DNA of 64,000 bases from an uncultured Butyricicoccus sp. (GTDB lineage Bacteria; Bacillota; Clostridia; Oscillospirales; Butyricicoccaceae). Of the stretch, positions 17,371-26,849 are shown piece after piece. The notes below the pieces were generated by a model. The model was not told where the DNA came from. It was given only the letters and a program-made list of their open reading frames with translations, and did not search any database. The stretch covers positions 14,670-78,669 of the forward strand of contig CAKTAV010000010.1 of the NCBI GenBank assembly GCA_934532985.1. The letters run 5' to 3'. Position numbers and translations under genes: made by a program. Every line of letters starts with the position of its first letter. Within the stretch, counting starts at the first letter, position 1.

Positions 17371-18246
17371 TTGAAGAGCATGACAGGATACGGCAGAGCC
17401 TGTATGACCATCCATGATCGGGACATTACGGTGGAACTCCGCTCGGTGAACCATCGGTATCTGGATGTGAATGTCAAGGCGCCGCGTATGTATGGCTTTT
17501 TGGACGAGGCGGTGAAGGGAACAGTGGGTTCTTTGATTGCCCGCGGAAAAGTAGATGTTTTCATTGGAATTGACGCCAGTGCGGCTGGCGATGAGACGAT
17601 TGTTCTCAATACCAAAATTCTGGAAAGCTACCTTGAAGCATTTCATACCATTCGGGATCAGTATGGCCTGAAGGATGATGTGTCGGTAATGAATATTGCC
17701 AAGATGCCGGATGTGTTTACTGCAGAAAAGGAAGAGGCAGACACCGAGGAGATTAAGGCGGACGTTACGCAGGTTTTGACCGCAGCGGCAGAGGATTTCT
17801 GCGCGATGCGGGAGCGCGAAGGCGAAAAGATGCGTGAGGATATTCTCAGCCGTGGACAGACCATTTTGAATCTGGTGGCGGAAGTCGAAAAGCGCTCGCC
17901 CAAGGCGGTAGAAGAATACCGTGAAAAGCTGACGGCGCGCATGAAGGAAGTACTGGCGGACACGACGATTGATCCGCAGCGCATTCTGGCGGAAGCGGCA
18001 ATCTATGCTGACCGCACGGCGGTGGACGAGGAAACCGTTCGCCTGCGCAGCCACATTAATCAGCTCAAGCTGATGGCGGATAGCGAAAAGCCGGTCGGAC
18101 GCAAACTGGACTTTCTGGTACAGGAGATGAACCGTGAGGCCAACACCATCGGTTCCAAGGCTAACGATATGGAGCTGGCAAAGATCGTGGTAGATCTCAA
18201 GGCAGAAATTGAAAAGATTCGCGAACAGGTGCAGAATATCGAGTAA
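17371..18246 (+). CDS. yicC: YicC family endoribonuclease
   Basis: 291 residues from a TTG start at 17371 with GGAGGG 6 bases upstream. It begins MKSMTGYGRACMT, the hallmark YicC_N motif, followed by SVNHRYLDVNVKAPR. The C-terminal DUF1732 part carries QMKLMADSEKPVGRKLDFL-like sequence (IDPQRILAEAAIYADR, GRKLDFLVQEMNREANTIGSK). YicC-like proteins are hexameric RNases, and this one heads the conserved Firmicutes cluster with remA and gmk. Confidence 0.95.
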   Translation: MKSMTGYGRACMTIHDRDITVELRSVNHRYLDVNVKAPRMYGFLDEAVKGTVGSLIARGKVDVFIGIDASAAGDETIVLNTKILESYLEAFHTIRDQYGLKDDVSVMNIAKMPDVFTAEKEEADTEEIKADVTQVLTAAAEDFCAMREREGEKMREDILSRGQTILNLVAEVEKRSPKAVEEYREKLTARMKEVLADTTIDPQRILAEAAIYADRTAVDEETVRLRSHINQLKLMADSEKPVGRKLDFLVQEMNREANTIGSKANDMELAKIVVDLKAEIEKIREQVQNIE

Positions 18247-18258
18247 GGAGCGACCGGT

Positions 18259-18525
18259 TTGAAGCTCATCAATATAGGATTTGGTAATCTTGTCTCGGCG
18301 GATCGCGTGATTGCGGTGGTTGCACCGGAATCCGCGCCGGTCAAGCGTATGATGCAGGAAGCAAAGGAACGCGGCATGGTTATTGACGGAACCTATGGAC
18401 GGCGCACCCGCGCGGTTTTGGTCATGGACAGCGATCATGTGGTGCTATCGGCAATTTCGCCGGAGGCGATTGCGGGACGCACCGAGAGCCGAGAGGAGAT
18501 AAGCGAGGTGACGGAACATGATTAA
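18259..18525 (+). CDS. remA: RemA family regulator (DUF370)
   Basis: 88 residues from a TTG start with AAGGAG upstream. It begins MKLINIGFGNLVSADRVIAV, the conserved DUF370 N-terminus, then APVKRMMQEAKERG and DGTYGRRTRAVLVMDS. In Bacillus, RemA is a DNA-binding activator of biofilm matrix and osmoprotection genes; its role in Clostridia is less clear. The last codons overlap the start of gmk by 8 bases, and the product has an acidic C-terminal tail. The yicC-remA-gmk-rpoZ order is widely conserved. Confidence 0.94.
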   Translation: MKLINIGFGNLVSADRVIAVVAPESAPVKRMMQEAKERGMVIDGTYGRRTRAVLVMDSDHVVLSAISPEAIAGRTESREEISEVTEHD

Positions 18526-19108
18526 ACAGTTGGGAACCATGTTTGTCCTGACGGGACCATCCGGTGTCGGCAAGGGCACACTGCTGAAGGAAATTCTGCC
18601 GGGACAGAAAAATTTGTTTCTGTCGGTTTCCGCGACGACGCGTAATCCGCGTCCGGGTGAGCAGGATGGCGTCAGCTATTATTTCCTGACGCGGGAGCAG
18701 TTTCAGGAAAAGATCGAACGCGGAGAATTTCTGGAACATGCCGAGTTCAGCGGAAATTGCTACGGAACTCCGCTTGGTCCGATTGAAGAGCGTTTGGAAA
18801 AGGGCGAAGATGTCATTCTGGAAATTGAAGTACAGGGTGCGATGCAGATTCGCCAGAAGGTGCCGGGTGCAGCGATGATTTTTGTCGCCCCGCCGGATTT
18901 TGAGACGCTGGAGGCTCGTCTGCGCGGACGGCAGACCGAGGATGAAGAGACGGTACGGCGTCGCCTGGATACAGCCAAATGGGAGCTTCAGCAGATTCCG
19001 CGCTTTGATTATGTCGTCGTCAATGACGGACTGGACGAGGCGAAGAAAGAACTGGAAATGGTACTGCATGCGGAGCGCTGCCGAACGACGCACCGCACAT
19101 TTGAATAA
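18518..19108 (+). CDS. gmk: Guanylate kinase
   Basis: 196 residues. It phosphorylates GMP and dGMP using ATP. The P-loop is at residues 12-20 (GPSGVGKGT). The GMP-binding segment follows as SATTRNPRPGEQDGVSYYF and EHAEFSGNCYGTP, and the lid region as RLRGRQTEDEETVRRRL. GAGGTGA lies before the ATG inside the end of remA, suggesting translational coupling. Confidence 0.97.
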   Translation: MIKQLGTMFVLTGPSGVGKGTLLKEILPGQKNLFLSVSATTRNPRPGEQDGVSYYFLTREQFQEKIERGEFLEHAEFSGNCYGTPLGPIEERLEKGEDVILEIEVQGAMQIRQKVPGAAMIFVAPPDFETLEARLRGRQTEDEETVRRRLDTAKWELQQIPRFDYVVVNDGLDEAKKELEMVLHAERCRTTHRTFE

Positions 19109-19172
19109 ACAAAAATAAAACAGGGTACGCGAACGCAGCATGTCCTGTCCGGATAAAAGGAGAGCAGTTGTT

Positions 19173-19529
19173 ATGTTAAAACCGTCGATGCAGGAACTGA
19201 TGGCCCGTGTCAATAACCGTTATTTGTTGGTAAACCTTGCGGCGCAGCGCGCGCGTGACATCACGCTGGAGGCGGAAGCCGCACAGGAAAAGATTCCGGA
19301 AAAGCCGGTTAAGATTGCCATTGATGAAATTGCCGCGGGCAAGATTGTCTATCGGGAAGGCCCGAAGCCGGAACCGGCAGTCAACATGGATACCGTCATC
19401 TCCTCGTTTGACAGCAACACGACGAATACGGTAGAAAACGCAGCGGCCGCAGCAGACACCGAAGCGGCAGAGGATATTGTCGCAGACGAAGACAACACAG
19501 CGGCAGACGATATTCTGGAGGACCTGTAA
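19173..19529 (+). CDS. rpoZ: RNA polymerase omega subunit
   Basis: 118 residues from the ATG at 19173 (MLKPSMQELMARVNNRYLLV), which has AAAGGAG 11 bases upstream. The frame is open 11 codons further, but that region lacks a ribosome site. The omega core is present as RYLLVNLAAQRAR, KPVKIAIDEIAAGKI and YREG. A C-terminal tail of about 40 acidic and alanine-rich residues (TEAAEDIVADEDN) extends it beyond the usual 70-90. Omega aids assembly of the beta-prime subunit. Confidence 0.92.
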   Translation: MLKPSMQELMARVNNRYLLVNLAAQRARDITLEAEAAQEKIPEKPVKIAIDEIAAGKIVYREGPKPEPAVNMDTVISSFDSNTTNTVENAAAAADTEAAEDIVADEDNTAADDILEDL

Positions 19530-19533
19530 GCAG

Positions 19534-20742
19534 ATGGATTTTTCCGGAAAGACGGTTGTCCTCGGTGTAACCGGCGGCATTGCCGCCTATAAGGCCTGCG
19601 ATTTGGTCAGCCGCCTGAGAAAAAAGAACATTGCGGTACACGTTATTATGACGAAGCATGCGTGTGAATTTGTGCAGCCATTGACGTTTGAGGTGCTGTC
19701 GAATGCACGCGTTGTCAACGACCAGTTCAACCGTGATTTCCCGTGGGAGGTCGAGCACATTGCGCTGGCGAAGGCGGCGGATGTGTTTGCGGTTGTTCCG
19801 GCGACGGCGAATATTCTGGCGAAGGCGGCACATGGACTGGCAGACGATATGCTGTCCACGACGCTATTGGCGACGCGGGCGTCACTGCTGTTTGCTCCGG
19901 CGATGAACACGGCGATGTATGAAAATCCTGTGACACAGGAGAACATTGTCACGCTCAAACAGCGCGGAGCGCAGTTTGTGGAACCGGCTTCCGGTCATTT
20001 GGCGTGCGGCGATACCGGCCGCGGCAAGCTGGCGGATGTCGCTGTGATCGAAGAAGCCATCCTGTCGGCGCTGACACCGAAGGATTTGATGGGACAGACG
20101 GTAACGGTAACCGCCGGACCGACACGCGAGGCAATGGATCCGGTACGTTTCCTGTCCAATCACTCGACGGGAAAAATGGGCTACGCGATTGCGCAGTGCG
20201 CGCGGCGGCGCGGCGCACAGGTCAATCTGATTTCCGGTCCGGTCGCGCTGGAGGCACCGGAGGGCGTACAGATGATTCCGGTCACCTCGGCCTGCGACAT
20301 GCGGGAGGCGGTGCTGTCGGTTTTGCCGCAGTCGGATTTTGTCATCAAGGCCGCCGCTGTGGGAGACTATCGCCCGAGCGAGTACCGCGACAACAAGATT
20401 AAAAAGAAGAGCGATGACATGCACATTTCGCTGACACGCAATCCGGATATTCTGGCGGAGATCGGTACGCTTCGCCGTCCGGATCAGGTGATTTGCGGAT
20501 TTTCGATGGAAACGCAGGATTTGCTTGAGAATTCGACCAAGAAGCTCAATGCGAAAAATTGTGATGTTATCGTTGCCAACAACTTAAAAACAAGGGGCGC
20601 AGGTTTCGCCGGCGATACCAATGTGGTGACATTGCTGTATCGAGATGGCCGCGTGGAGCCGCTTGAGCTGATGGAAAAAACGGAAGTTGCAGATGTTTTA
20701 CTGGATCGGCTGGCGGCACTCCGCACGGCGAAGCAGCAGTGA
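19534..20742 (+). CDS. coaBC: Bifunctional phosphopantothenoylcysteine decarboxylase/synthetase
   Basis: 402 residues from the ATG at 19534 (MDFSGKTVVLGVTGGIAAYK), 4 bases after rpoZ. The N-terminal flavin-dependent CoaC half shows VTGGIAAYKA, PATANILAKAAHGLADD and APAMNTAMYENP. The C-terminal CoaB half shows TAGPTREAMDPVRFLSN, STGKMG, KAAAVGDYRP and KIKKKSDDMHISLTRNPDI. Together they convert 4'-phosphopantothenate plus cysteine to 4'-phosphopantetheine for coenzyme A. It overlaps priA by 4 bases. Confidence 0.96.
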   Translation: MDFSGKTVVLGVTGGIAAYKACDLVSRLRKKNIAVHVIMTKHACEFVQPLTFEVLSNARVVNDQFNRDFPWEVEHIALAKAADVFAVVPATANILAKAAHGLADDMLSTTLLATRASLLFAPAMNTAMYENPVTQENIVTLKQRGAQFVEPASGHLACGDTGRGKLADVAVIEEAILSALTPKDLMGQTVTVTAGPTREAMDPVRFLSNHSTGKMGYAIAQCARRRGAQVNLISGPVALEAPEGVQMIPVTSACDMREAVLSVLPQSDFVIKAAAVGDYRPSEYRDNKIKKKSDDMHISLTRNPDILAEIGTLRRPDQVICGFSMETQDLLENSTKKLNAKNCDVIVANNLKTRGAGFAGDTNVVTLLYRDGRVEPLELMEKTEVADVLLDRLAALRTAKQQ

Positions 20743-23189
20743 AGCGTCCGATTTGCCGCGCGGCGGTCAGCGCGGCAAATTTTACGTTTGACCGATTATA
20801 CAGCTATTTTATTCCGGAGGGCATGCAGCTTCAGCCGGGAATGCGCATCACAGTTCCGTTTGGCAGAGGCAACCGCGCCGTAGAGGCGATTGTCGTACAG
20901 CTGGGCGAAACGGAGGACACCGAGCCGCTGAAGGACGTTCAGACCGTGCTGGATGATGAGCCGGTGCTGAATGAACAGCTGATTCATCTGGCGGCGTGGA
21001 TGTGTTCCTCACTGTTTTGCACGTTTTTTGACTGTGCCAAGGTGATGCTTCCGGCGGGACTGTGGTTTCGTCATGAGGAGTGGTACACCCGGACGGAAAA
21101 GGCGACCGACGAAGAGCTGGAACGGCGCGCACAGCGTGATCCGTTTTTGTCGCTCTTCTGCGGAAACACGAAAAAGCATTCGGGAAAAGAAATTGACGCT
21201 CTGTGCGAGGGCGTTCGCCCGCGCAAGGCGCTGAATGAGCTGTGTAAACAGGGAATATTGACGTGTAAAACGGCGCTTTCGCGCAAGATTAACGACAAAA
21301 CCATCACGATGTATGGCCTGAATATGCCGGAAGAGCAGGCGGCACGGCGGGCGGAACGAGGACGCAGTCCGGTTCGGCTGGATGTGGTCAGCTGCCTTAC
21401 GGACGGCGAAGCGTATTCCAAACAGGATCTGATGTATCAGACCGGGGCGAGTGCGGGTGTGCTCACAACCATGGTCAAGCAGGGAATTCTGCGCCAGTGG
21501 GAAGAGGAAGCCTTTCGCATGCCGGAGCTTTCCGACATGGAGCGGACCGAGCTGGAACCATTGACGGAACAGCAGGAGCTGGCCTATCGGCGCATGCGTC
21601 CGCTGCTGTCGTCGGGACATCCGGAGGCGGCGCTGCTGTTTGGCGTCACCGGCAGCGGCAAGACGCAGGTATATCTGCATCTGATTCGTCAGGCGCTGGG
21701 GGAAGGAAAGGGCACGATTGTGCTGGTTCCGGAAATCGGGCTGACGCCGCAGATGATTCGGCGGTTTGTCGGCTGCTTTGGCGACTGTGTCGCCGTGCTA
21801 CATTCCGCGCTGTCTACGGGAGAACGGTATGACAGCTGGAAGCGGATTGCAAATGGTACGGCACGCGTGGTTGTCGGTACGCGGTCGGCGGTATTCGCGC
21901 CGGTAGAGAACTTGGGCTTGCTCATTATCGACGAAGAGCAGGACGATGCGTATAAATCCGAACAATCGCCGCGATATCACGCGCGGGATATTGCCAAATA
22001 CCGTGTGATGCAGAACAAAGCGCTGCTGGTACTCGGATCGGCGACACCGTCGGTGGAAACATTTTACGGAGCAGAGAACGGTCGTTATCCGCTGATTCCG
22101 CTGCGTGAGCGCTATGCGGGAACCAGGCTGCCGCGTGTGACGATTGCAGATATGCGCAGCAGCGCGCGACAGGGCTACTTTGGCTCGATCGGTCTGCAGC
22201 TGCATCAGGCGCTGACGCAGACGATGCAGCAGGGACAGCAGGCGATTCTGTTTCTCAACCGACGCGGCGCCGCGCGGCAGGTGATGTGTACCGGCTGCGG
22301 CTGGACGCCGGAATGTCCATCGTGCAGCGTCTCTATGACCTATCATTCCGCCAACGGGCGCATTATGTGCCATTTTTGCGGAAAATCACAGCCCGCGCCG
22401 CGTGTGTGTCCGGTCTGCGGAAGCACGCATTTGAAAACCGAGGGCGTTGGAACCCAGCGTGTGGAACAGGAGCTGCATCAGCTGTTTCCGTCGGCGCGGG
22501 TACTGCGCATGGACGCCGACACGACGAGCGCGAAAAATGCGCATGAAAAACTCCTGAACCGATTCGGCGTGGGAGAAGCGGATATTCTGCTCGGCACGCA
22601 GATGGTGACCAAGGGACTGGATTTTGACAACGTTTCGTTGGTTGGCGTCGTGGATGCCGATCAATCGCTGTTTGCACCGGACTATCGGGCGCGGGAGCGG
22701 ACGTTTTCGCTGCTGACACAGGTCATCGGACGCGCGGGGCGGCGTGAGCTGCAAGGGCACGCCGTAATTCAGACCTGCGCACCGGAACATGAGGTCATTT
22801 TGAACGCGGCGCGGCAGGATTACGAGGAATTTTACCAGCGGGAAATTGTTCTGCGGCAGGCACTGCAATGCCCGCCGGCGGCGCAGATTTTAATACTGTC
22901 TGCCTCGGCGGAGCAGGAGCGCAATGTGCTGGAAGCGCTGGTTGCGGTGAAGCAGCGCATCGAGGGTCTGATGAACGACCAGTTTTCGGATTTTCGCTAT
23001 CCGGTGCTCGGTCCGGCTCCGGCGCGCGTGCTGCGCGTGATGAATCGCTACCGCTATCATTTGACGATTCGCTGTCCGGAGGGCAAGCGGCGGCGGGAGC
23101 TGATCGGCGGTATTCTGCGGGAATTTGCGGCGGACAACCGGTTCCGCTCGGTGGCGCTGTTTGCCGACGTCAATCCGCTGGAAGAATAA
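20739..23189 (+). CDS. priA: Primosomal protein N' (PriA helicase)
   Basis: 816 residues from a GTG overlapping the coaBC stop (GTGA). PriA reloads the replisome at stalled forks. Domains in order: 3'-DNA-binding N-terminus (DRLYSYFIPEG), winged helix, helicase with Walker A FGVTGSGKTQVY, DEEQDDAYKSEQSPRYHARD and GSATPSVETF, then the zinc-binding insert (CTGCGWTPECPSCSVSM, CHFCGK, CPVCGS) and helicase lobe 2 with GTQMVTKGLDFDNV and IGRAGR. Length and order are standard for the family. Confidence 0.97.
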   Translation: MKRPICRAAVSAANFTFDRLYSYFIPEGMQLQPGMRITVPFGRGNRAVEAIVVQLGETEDTEPLKDVQTVLDDEPVLNEQLIHLAAWMCSSLFCTFFDCAKVMLPAGLWFRHEEWYTRTEKATDEELERRAQRDPFLSLFCGNTKKHSGKEIDALCEGVRPRKALNELCKQGILTCKTALSRKINDKTITMYGLNMPEEQAARRAERGRSPVRLDVVSCLTDGEAYSKQDLMYQTGASAGVLTTMVKQGILRQWEEEAFRMPELSDMERTELEPLTEQQELAYRRMRPLLSSGHPEAALLFGVTGSGKTQVYLHLIRQALGEGKGTIVLVPEIGLTPQMIRRFVGCFGDCVAVLHSALSTGERYDSWKRIANGTARVVVGTRSAVFAPVENLGLLIIDEEQDDAYKSEQSPRYHARDIAKYRVMQNKALLVLGSATPSVETFYGAENGRYPLIPLRERYAGTRLPRVTIADMRSSARQGYFGSIGLQLHQALTQTMQQGQQAILFLNRRGAARQVMCTGCGWTPECPSCSVSMTYHSANGRIMCHFCGKSQPAPRVCPVCGSTHLKTEGVGTQRVEQELHQLFPSARVLRMDADTTSAKNAHEKLLNRFGVGEADILLGTQMVTKGLDFDNVSLVGVVDADQSLFAPDYRARERTFSLLTQVIGRAGRRELQGHAVIQTCAPEHEVILNAARQDYEEFYQREIVLRQALQCPPAAQILILSASAEQERNVLEALVAVKQRIEGLMNDQFSDFRYPVLGPAPARVLRVMNRYRYHLTIRCPEGKRRRELIGGILREFAADNRFRSVALFADVNPLEE

Positions 23190-23244
23190 TAAAGGAAGAA
23201 ATAGTAGATACGATATAGAGGCATAGAATCGAGGAGGAAACACA

Positions 23245-23736
23245 ATGATTCGCGCAATTGTAAAGGATCCGGATCCGGTACTGTATAAGAAGTGTCACGC
23301 CGTCAGCAAGTTTGACGATAAGCTGGGTGAGCTGCTGGATGATATGGCGCAGACGATGATGGCGGCAAACGGCGTCGGTCTGGCTGGTCCGCAGGTTGGT
23401 CTGGTGCGCCGTGTGTGTGTGGTACTGGACACCTCGGACAATGATAAAATTATTGAAATGGTGAATCCGGAAGTAGTTGAGACATCGGGCGAGCAGACCG
23501 GACTGGAAGGCTGCCTGAGCTTCCCTGGTCAGTTTGGCGAGGTAACCCGCGGACAGACCTGCACGGTTCGTGCGCAGGATCGCCATGGTGAGTTTTTCAC
23601 AATCACCCGCGAGGGACTGACGGCGCGTGCCTTCCAGCACGAAATTGACCATCTGGACGGTCATGTCTTTAAGGAAAAAGCAACCGCAATGTACTCGGAC
23701 GCGGATGTCGAGCCGATTCCGGAAGGCGAGGAATAA
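23245..23736 (+). CDS. def: Peptide deformylase
   Basis: 163 residues, with GAGGAGGAA 8 bases before the ATG. The three family motifs are intact: GVGLAGPQVG (motif I), EGCLSFPGQ with the metal-binding cysteine (motif II) and QHEIDHLDG with both histidines and the catalytic glutamate (motif III). It removes the formyl group from nascent proteins. It lies directly upstream of fmt, which adds that group to Met-tRNA, an arrangement common in bacteria. A gap of 55 bases after priA carries no recognisable terminator. Confidence 0.97.
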   Translation: MIRAIVKDPDPVLYKKCHAVSKFDDKLGELLDDMAQTMMAANGVGLAGPQVGLVRRVCVVLDTSDNDKIIEMVNPEVVETSGEQTGLEGCLSFPGQFGEVTRGQTCTVRAQDRHGEFFTITREGLTARAFQHEIDHLDGHVFKEKATAMYSDADVEPIPEGEE

Positions 23737-23751
23737 GAGAGGGACTGCCAT

Positions 23752-24690
23752 ATGAGAATGGTTTATATGGGCACGCCGGACTTCGCCGTGGCGGCGCTGG
23801 AGCGCATTCTGGCGGACGGTCATGAGGTCGTGGCGGTATTTACACAGCCGGACAAGCCGCAGGGCAGAAAGATGAAGCTGACTCCGCCGGAGGTCAAGGT
23901 TTTGGCGCTGGAGCGCGGCATTCCGGTATATCAGCCGGAGAGCTTTAAAAACGAAAGCCAGCTGGCGCTGCTTCAGGAGCTAAATCCGGAGGTCATTGTG
24001 GTGGCGGCGTATGGTAAGCTGCTGCCGAAATATGTGCTGGATCTGCCGAAGTACGGCTGCATCAACATTCACGGCTCGCTGCTGCCGAAATATCGCGGTG
24101 CGGCCCCGATTCAGTGGGCGGTCATCAACGGCGAGAAATACGCCGGTGTGACGACGATGCAGATGGGCGAAGGACTGGATACCGGCGACATGCTGCTCAA
24201 GGCACAGGTCGAGGTCGGAGAAAACGAGACGGCGGGAGAGCTGTTTGACCGTCTGGCAGCGCTGGGAGCGGATTTGATTTCGGAAACGCTGCGCCGCCTG
24301 CCGGAGGGCATCACGCCGGTTCCGCAGAACGACGCGGAATCAACCTATGCTTCGATGCTGAAAAAGGATATGTCGGTGGTCGATTGGGCAAAATCCGCAC
24401 AGGAGGTGCATAACCTGATTCGCGGTCTCGATCCGTGGCCAGTTGCCATGACGACGGTTGGCGGCAAGCGCATTAAGCTGTTTCAGAGCCGCTTGACGGG
24501 TGAGCACAGCGAGGCCGCACCGGGGACGGTGGTTCTGGCGGACGCGAAGCAGGGCCTGCAGATTTGCTGCGGCGATGGACAGATTTTGACGATTACAGAA
24601 GTACAGCTGGTCGGAAAAAAGCGCATGGGAGCATGTGACTTCCTGCGCGGACATCCGCTGGCAGAGGGAACGGTACTCGGCGCGGAATAA
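23752..24690 (+). CDS. fmt: Methionyl-tRNA formyltransferase
   Basis: 312 residues, the normal length. It begins MRMVYMGTPDFAVAALE. The catalytic region INIHGSLLPKYRGAAPIQWA contains the conserved asparagine and histidine, followed by GVTTMQMGEGLDTGDML. The C-terminal domain for tRNA contact follows (RGLDPWPVAMTTVGGKRIK). It uses 10-formyltetrahydrofolate to formylate initiator tRNA. Start 15 bases after def. Confidence 0.97.
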   Translation: MRMVYMGTPDFAVAALERILADGHEVVAVFTQPDKPQGRKMKLTPPEVKVLALERGIPVYQPESFKNESQLALLQELNPEVIVVAAYGKLLPKYVLDLPKYGCINIHGSLLPKYRGAAPIQWAVINGEKYAGVTTMQMGEGLDTGDMLLKAQVEVGENETAGELFDRLAALGADLISETLRRLPEGITPVPQNDAESTYASMLKKDMSVVDWAKSAQEVHNLIRGLDPWPVAMTTVGGKRIKLFQSRLTGEHSEAAPGTVVLADAKQGLQICCGDGQILTITEVQLVGKKRMGACDFLRGHPLAEGTVLGAE

Positions 24691-24720
24691 GCGCCGAGAC
24701 GGAGAAGGAGGTCCGGAAGA

Positions 24721-25455
24721 ATGCCTTACGGATATGGTTACGGATACTATGGCGGATATTCTTCGGAATATGTGCTGTATACTGTACTCATGGTGGTGTG
24801 TTTTGTCTTTTCGCTGTGGGCGCAGGCTTCGGTGAAGTCGGCGTTCGGTCGGTACTCGCAGGTGCGCACGCGCCGCGGACTGACGGGACAGCAGGCGGCA
24901 GAATGTGTGCTGCGGGCAAACGGAGTGACCGGTGTGCGCTTTGCGCGGATTTCTGGACACCTGACGGACAATTTTAATCCACAGACCGGCATTATCAGCC
25001 TGTCGGACAGCGTGTATGCGTCCAATTCGGTTGCCGCCGTCGGCGTGGCGGCGCATGAGGCAGGACACGCCGTACAGCACGCGGTCGGCTATGGTCCAAT
25101 TCGCCTGCGCATGGCGATTATTCCGCTGTGCTCGTTTGGCTCGCGTGCATCGTGGCCGCTGCTGGTGATTGGACTGGCGATTGGTTCCTCGCCGCTGGTC
25201 GGCTTGGGCGTTCTGGCATTTTCGCTGGCGACGCTGTTTCAGCTGGTGACGCTTCCGGTGGAGCTGGATGCGTCGCACCGTGCGCTGGTTGCGCTGCGTG
25301 ACGGCGGACTGCTGGAGCAGGATGAACTGCCGATGGCGCGAAAGACGCTGCGCGCGGCGGCGATGACCTATGTTGCGGCACTGGCAACGAGCATTGTTCA
25401 GCTGCTGCGCCTGCTGGCGATTTTCGGAAACCGAAATGGAGGACGCCGTGACTGA
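24721..25455 (+). CDS. Neutral zinc metallopeptidase, YugP type, membrane-bound
   Basis: 244 residues. The zinc motif HEAGH is present in VAAHEAGHAVQHAVGY, preceded by a hydrophobic N-terminal helix (YVLYTVLMVVCFVFSLWAQ) and followed by two more membrane segments. The N-terminus is rich in tyrosine and glycine (MPYGYGYGYYGGYSSEY), as in many YugP homologues. The active site is probably close to the membrane. Natural substrates are not established. AAGGAGG precedes the start, and the end overlaps rsmB. Confidence 0.88.
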   Translation: MPYGYGYGYYGGYSSEYVLYTVLMVVCFVFSLWAQASVKSAFGRYSQVRTRRGLTGQQAAECVLRANGVTGVRFARISGHLTDNFNPQTGIISLSDSVYASNSVAAVGVAAHEAGHAVQHAVGYGPIRLRMAIIPLCSFGSRASWPLLVIGLAIGSSPLVGLGVLAFSLATLFQLVTLPVELDASHRALVALRDGGLLEQDELPMARKTLRAAAMTYVAALATSIVQLLRLLAIFGNRNGGRRD

Positions 25456-26797
25456 TCGACACAACCACAGGGTGGGCTCTGCACGAGAGGCGGCAGCCCG
25501 TGCCCTGTTTGCGATGGACGAAAACGGTGCGTGGAGCGCACCGGCGATACAAAAACAGGCGGAGGGACTGGCGCGGCGCGATGCGGCGCTGGCAACAACG
25601 CTGGTCAACGGTGTGCTGCAGCACCGATCCATGTGCGACTTTTATCTGGCGCATTACTCAAAAATCCGACTGAAGAAAATTCAGCCGCGCGTGCTGACGA
25701 TTCTGCGCATGGCGGTGTATCAGATGGTGTGGCTGGATCGCATTCCGGATTCTGCCGCCGTCAATGAGAGCGTGCAGCTGGTGAAAACGCTGTGCCATGC
25801 CGATCCTCGAACGGCGGGCTATGTCAATGGTATTCTGCGCACAATTTCGCGCAATCGGGAGAATCTTCCCAAGCCGGATTGTGCGACAAAGGAAGAGTTT
25901 TATTCGCTGTTTTACAGCACACCGCGCTGGCTGACCAAGCGGTATATTGAGCAGTTTGGTGAAAAAGAAACCCGTCTGCTGCTGGAGGCGAGCAATGCGT
26001 CCGCCCCCACAGTTCTGCGCGTCAACACGAGAAGAACGGATGCGGACAGCGTATTGGCCGAGCTGGCGGCGAGCGGGATTGACGCGCAAAAGCATGCGAC
26101 GATTCCTAATTGTCTATTGGTACACGGCACAGGCGCGGTGGAAAGTCTGCCGTGCTTTGCGGAAGGCCGCGTGACGGTACAGGATGGCGCGAGCCAGATG
26201 AGCATTTATGCGCTCGACCCGCAGCCGAACAGCCGAATGCTGGACTGCTGCGCCGCGCCGGGCGGAAAGAGCTTTTTTGCCTCGGAGCGCATGAACGGAA
26301 CGGGAAACATCACTTCCTGCGATATCTATGAGCGCAAATGCCGAATGATTGCGCAGGGAGCAAAGCGGCTGGGCTGTGACAATATCACGGCGTGTGTGCA
26401 GAACGCCGCCACGTTCCGACCGGAATGGGAAGAGAGGGCGGACTATGTGCTGTGCGATGTTCCGTGCTCCGGTCTGGGCATTATCCGAAAGAAGCCGGAG
26501 ATTCGCTATAAGGATCCGGCGGAGCTGGAACAGCTGCCGGATATTCAGCACAGGATATTGGACAATTGCAGCCGGTATGTAAAGCCGGGCGGCACACTTG
26601 TGTACTCTACCTGCACGATTTTGCAGCAGGAAAACGACGCAGTTGTGGAAGAATTTCTGCGGACACATTCGGATTTTGCACTTGTGCCGTTTTCTCTGCC
26701 GGTTTGCGGAAGCTGTGAAGAGGGCATGGTTACTTTGCTGCCGCATCGGCATGAAACGGATGGTTTTTTTGTTGCAAAATTCCGTAAAATAGATTAG
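25448..26797 (+). CDS. rsmB: 16S rRNA m5C methyltransferase RsmB
   Basis: 449 residues from a GTG at 25448. GGAGG (25438-25442) is 5 bases upstream, inside the preceding gene; an upstream in-frame ATG at 25436 lacks spacing. The N-terminal NusB-like domain (AREAAARALFAMDEN) is followed by the Fmu/Sun SAM-dependent domain: LDCCAAPGGKSFFASE, CDIYERKCRMIAQGAKRLG, the catalytic VLCDVPCSGLGIIRKKPEI and YSTCTILQQEND with the second cysteine. It methylates C967 of 16S rRNA (E. coli numbering). Confidence 0.94.
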   Translation: MTDRHNHRVGSAREAAARALFAMDENGAWSAPAIQKQAEGLARRDAALATTLVNGVLQHRSMCDFYLAHYSKIRLKKIQPRVLTILRMAVYQMVWLDRIPDSAAVNESVQLVKTLCHADPRTAGYVNGILRTISRNRENLPKPDCATKEEFYSLFYSTPRWLTKRYIEQFGEKETRLLLEASNASAPTVLRVNTRRTDADSVLAELAASGIDAQKHATIPNCLLVHGTGAVESLPCFAEGRVTVQDGASQMSIYALDPQPNSRMLDCCAAPGGKSFFASERMNGTGNITSCDIYERKCRMIAQGAKRLGCDNITACVQNAATFRPEWEERADYVLCDVPCSGLGIIRKKPEIRYKDPAELEQLPDIQHRILDNCSRYVKPGGTLVYSTCTILQQENDAVVEEFLRTHSDFALVPFSLPVCGSCEEGMVTLLPHRHETDGFFVAKFRKID

Positions 26798-26849
26798 TAT
26801 TAATATGTACATCCTGAGGGAGACAACAGGGAAAAGAAAGGGCGAACCC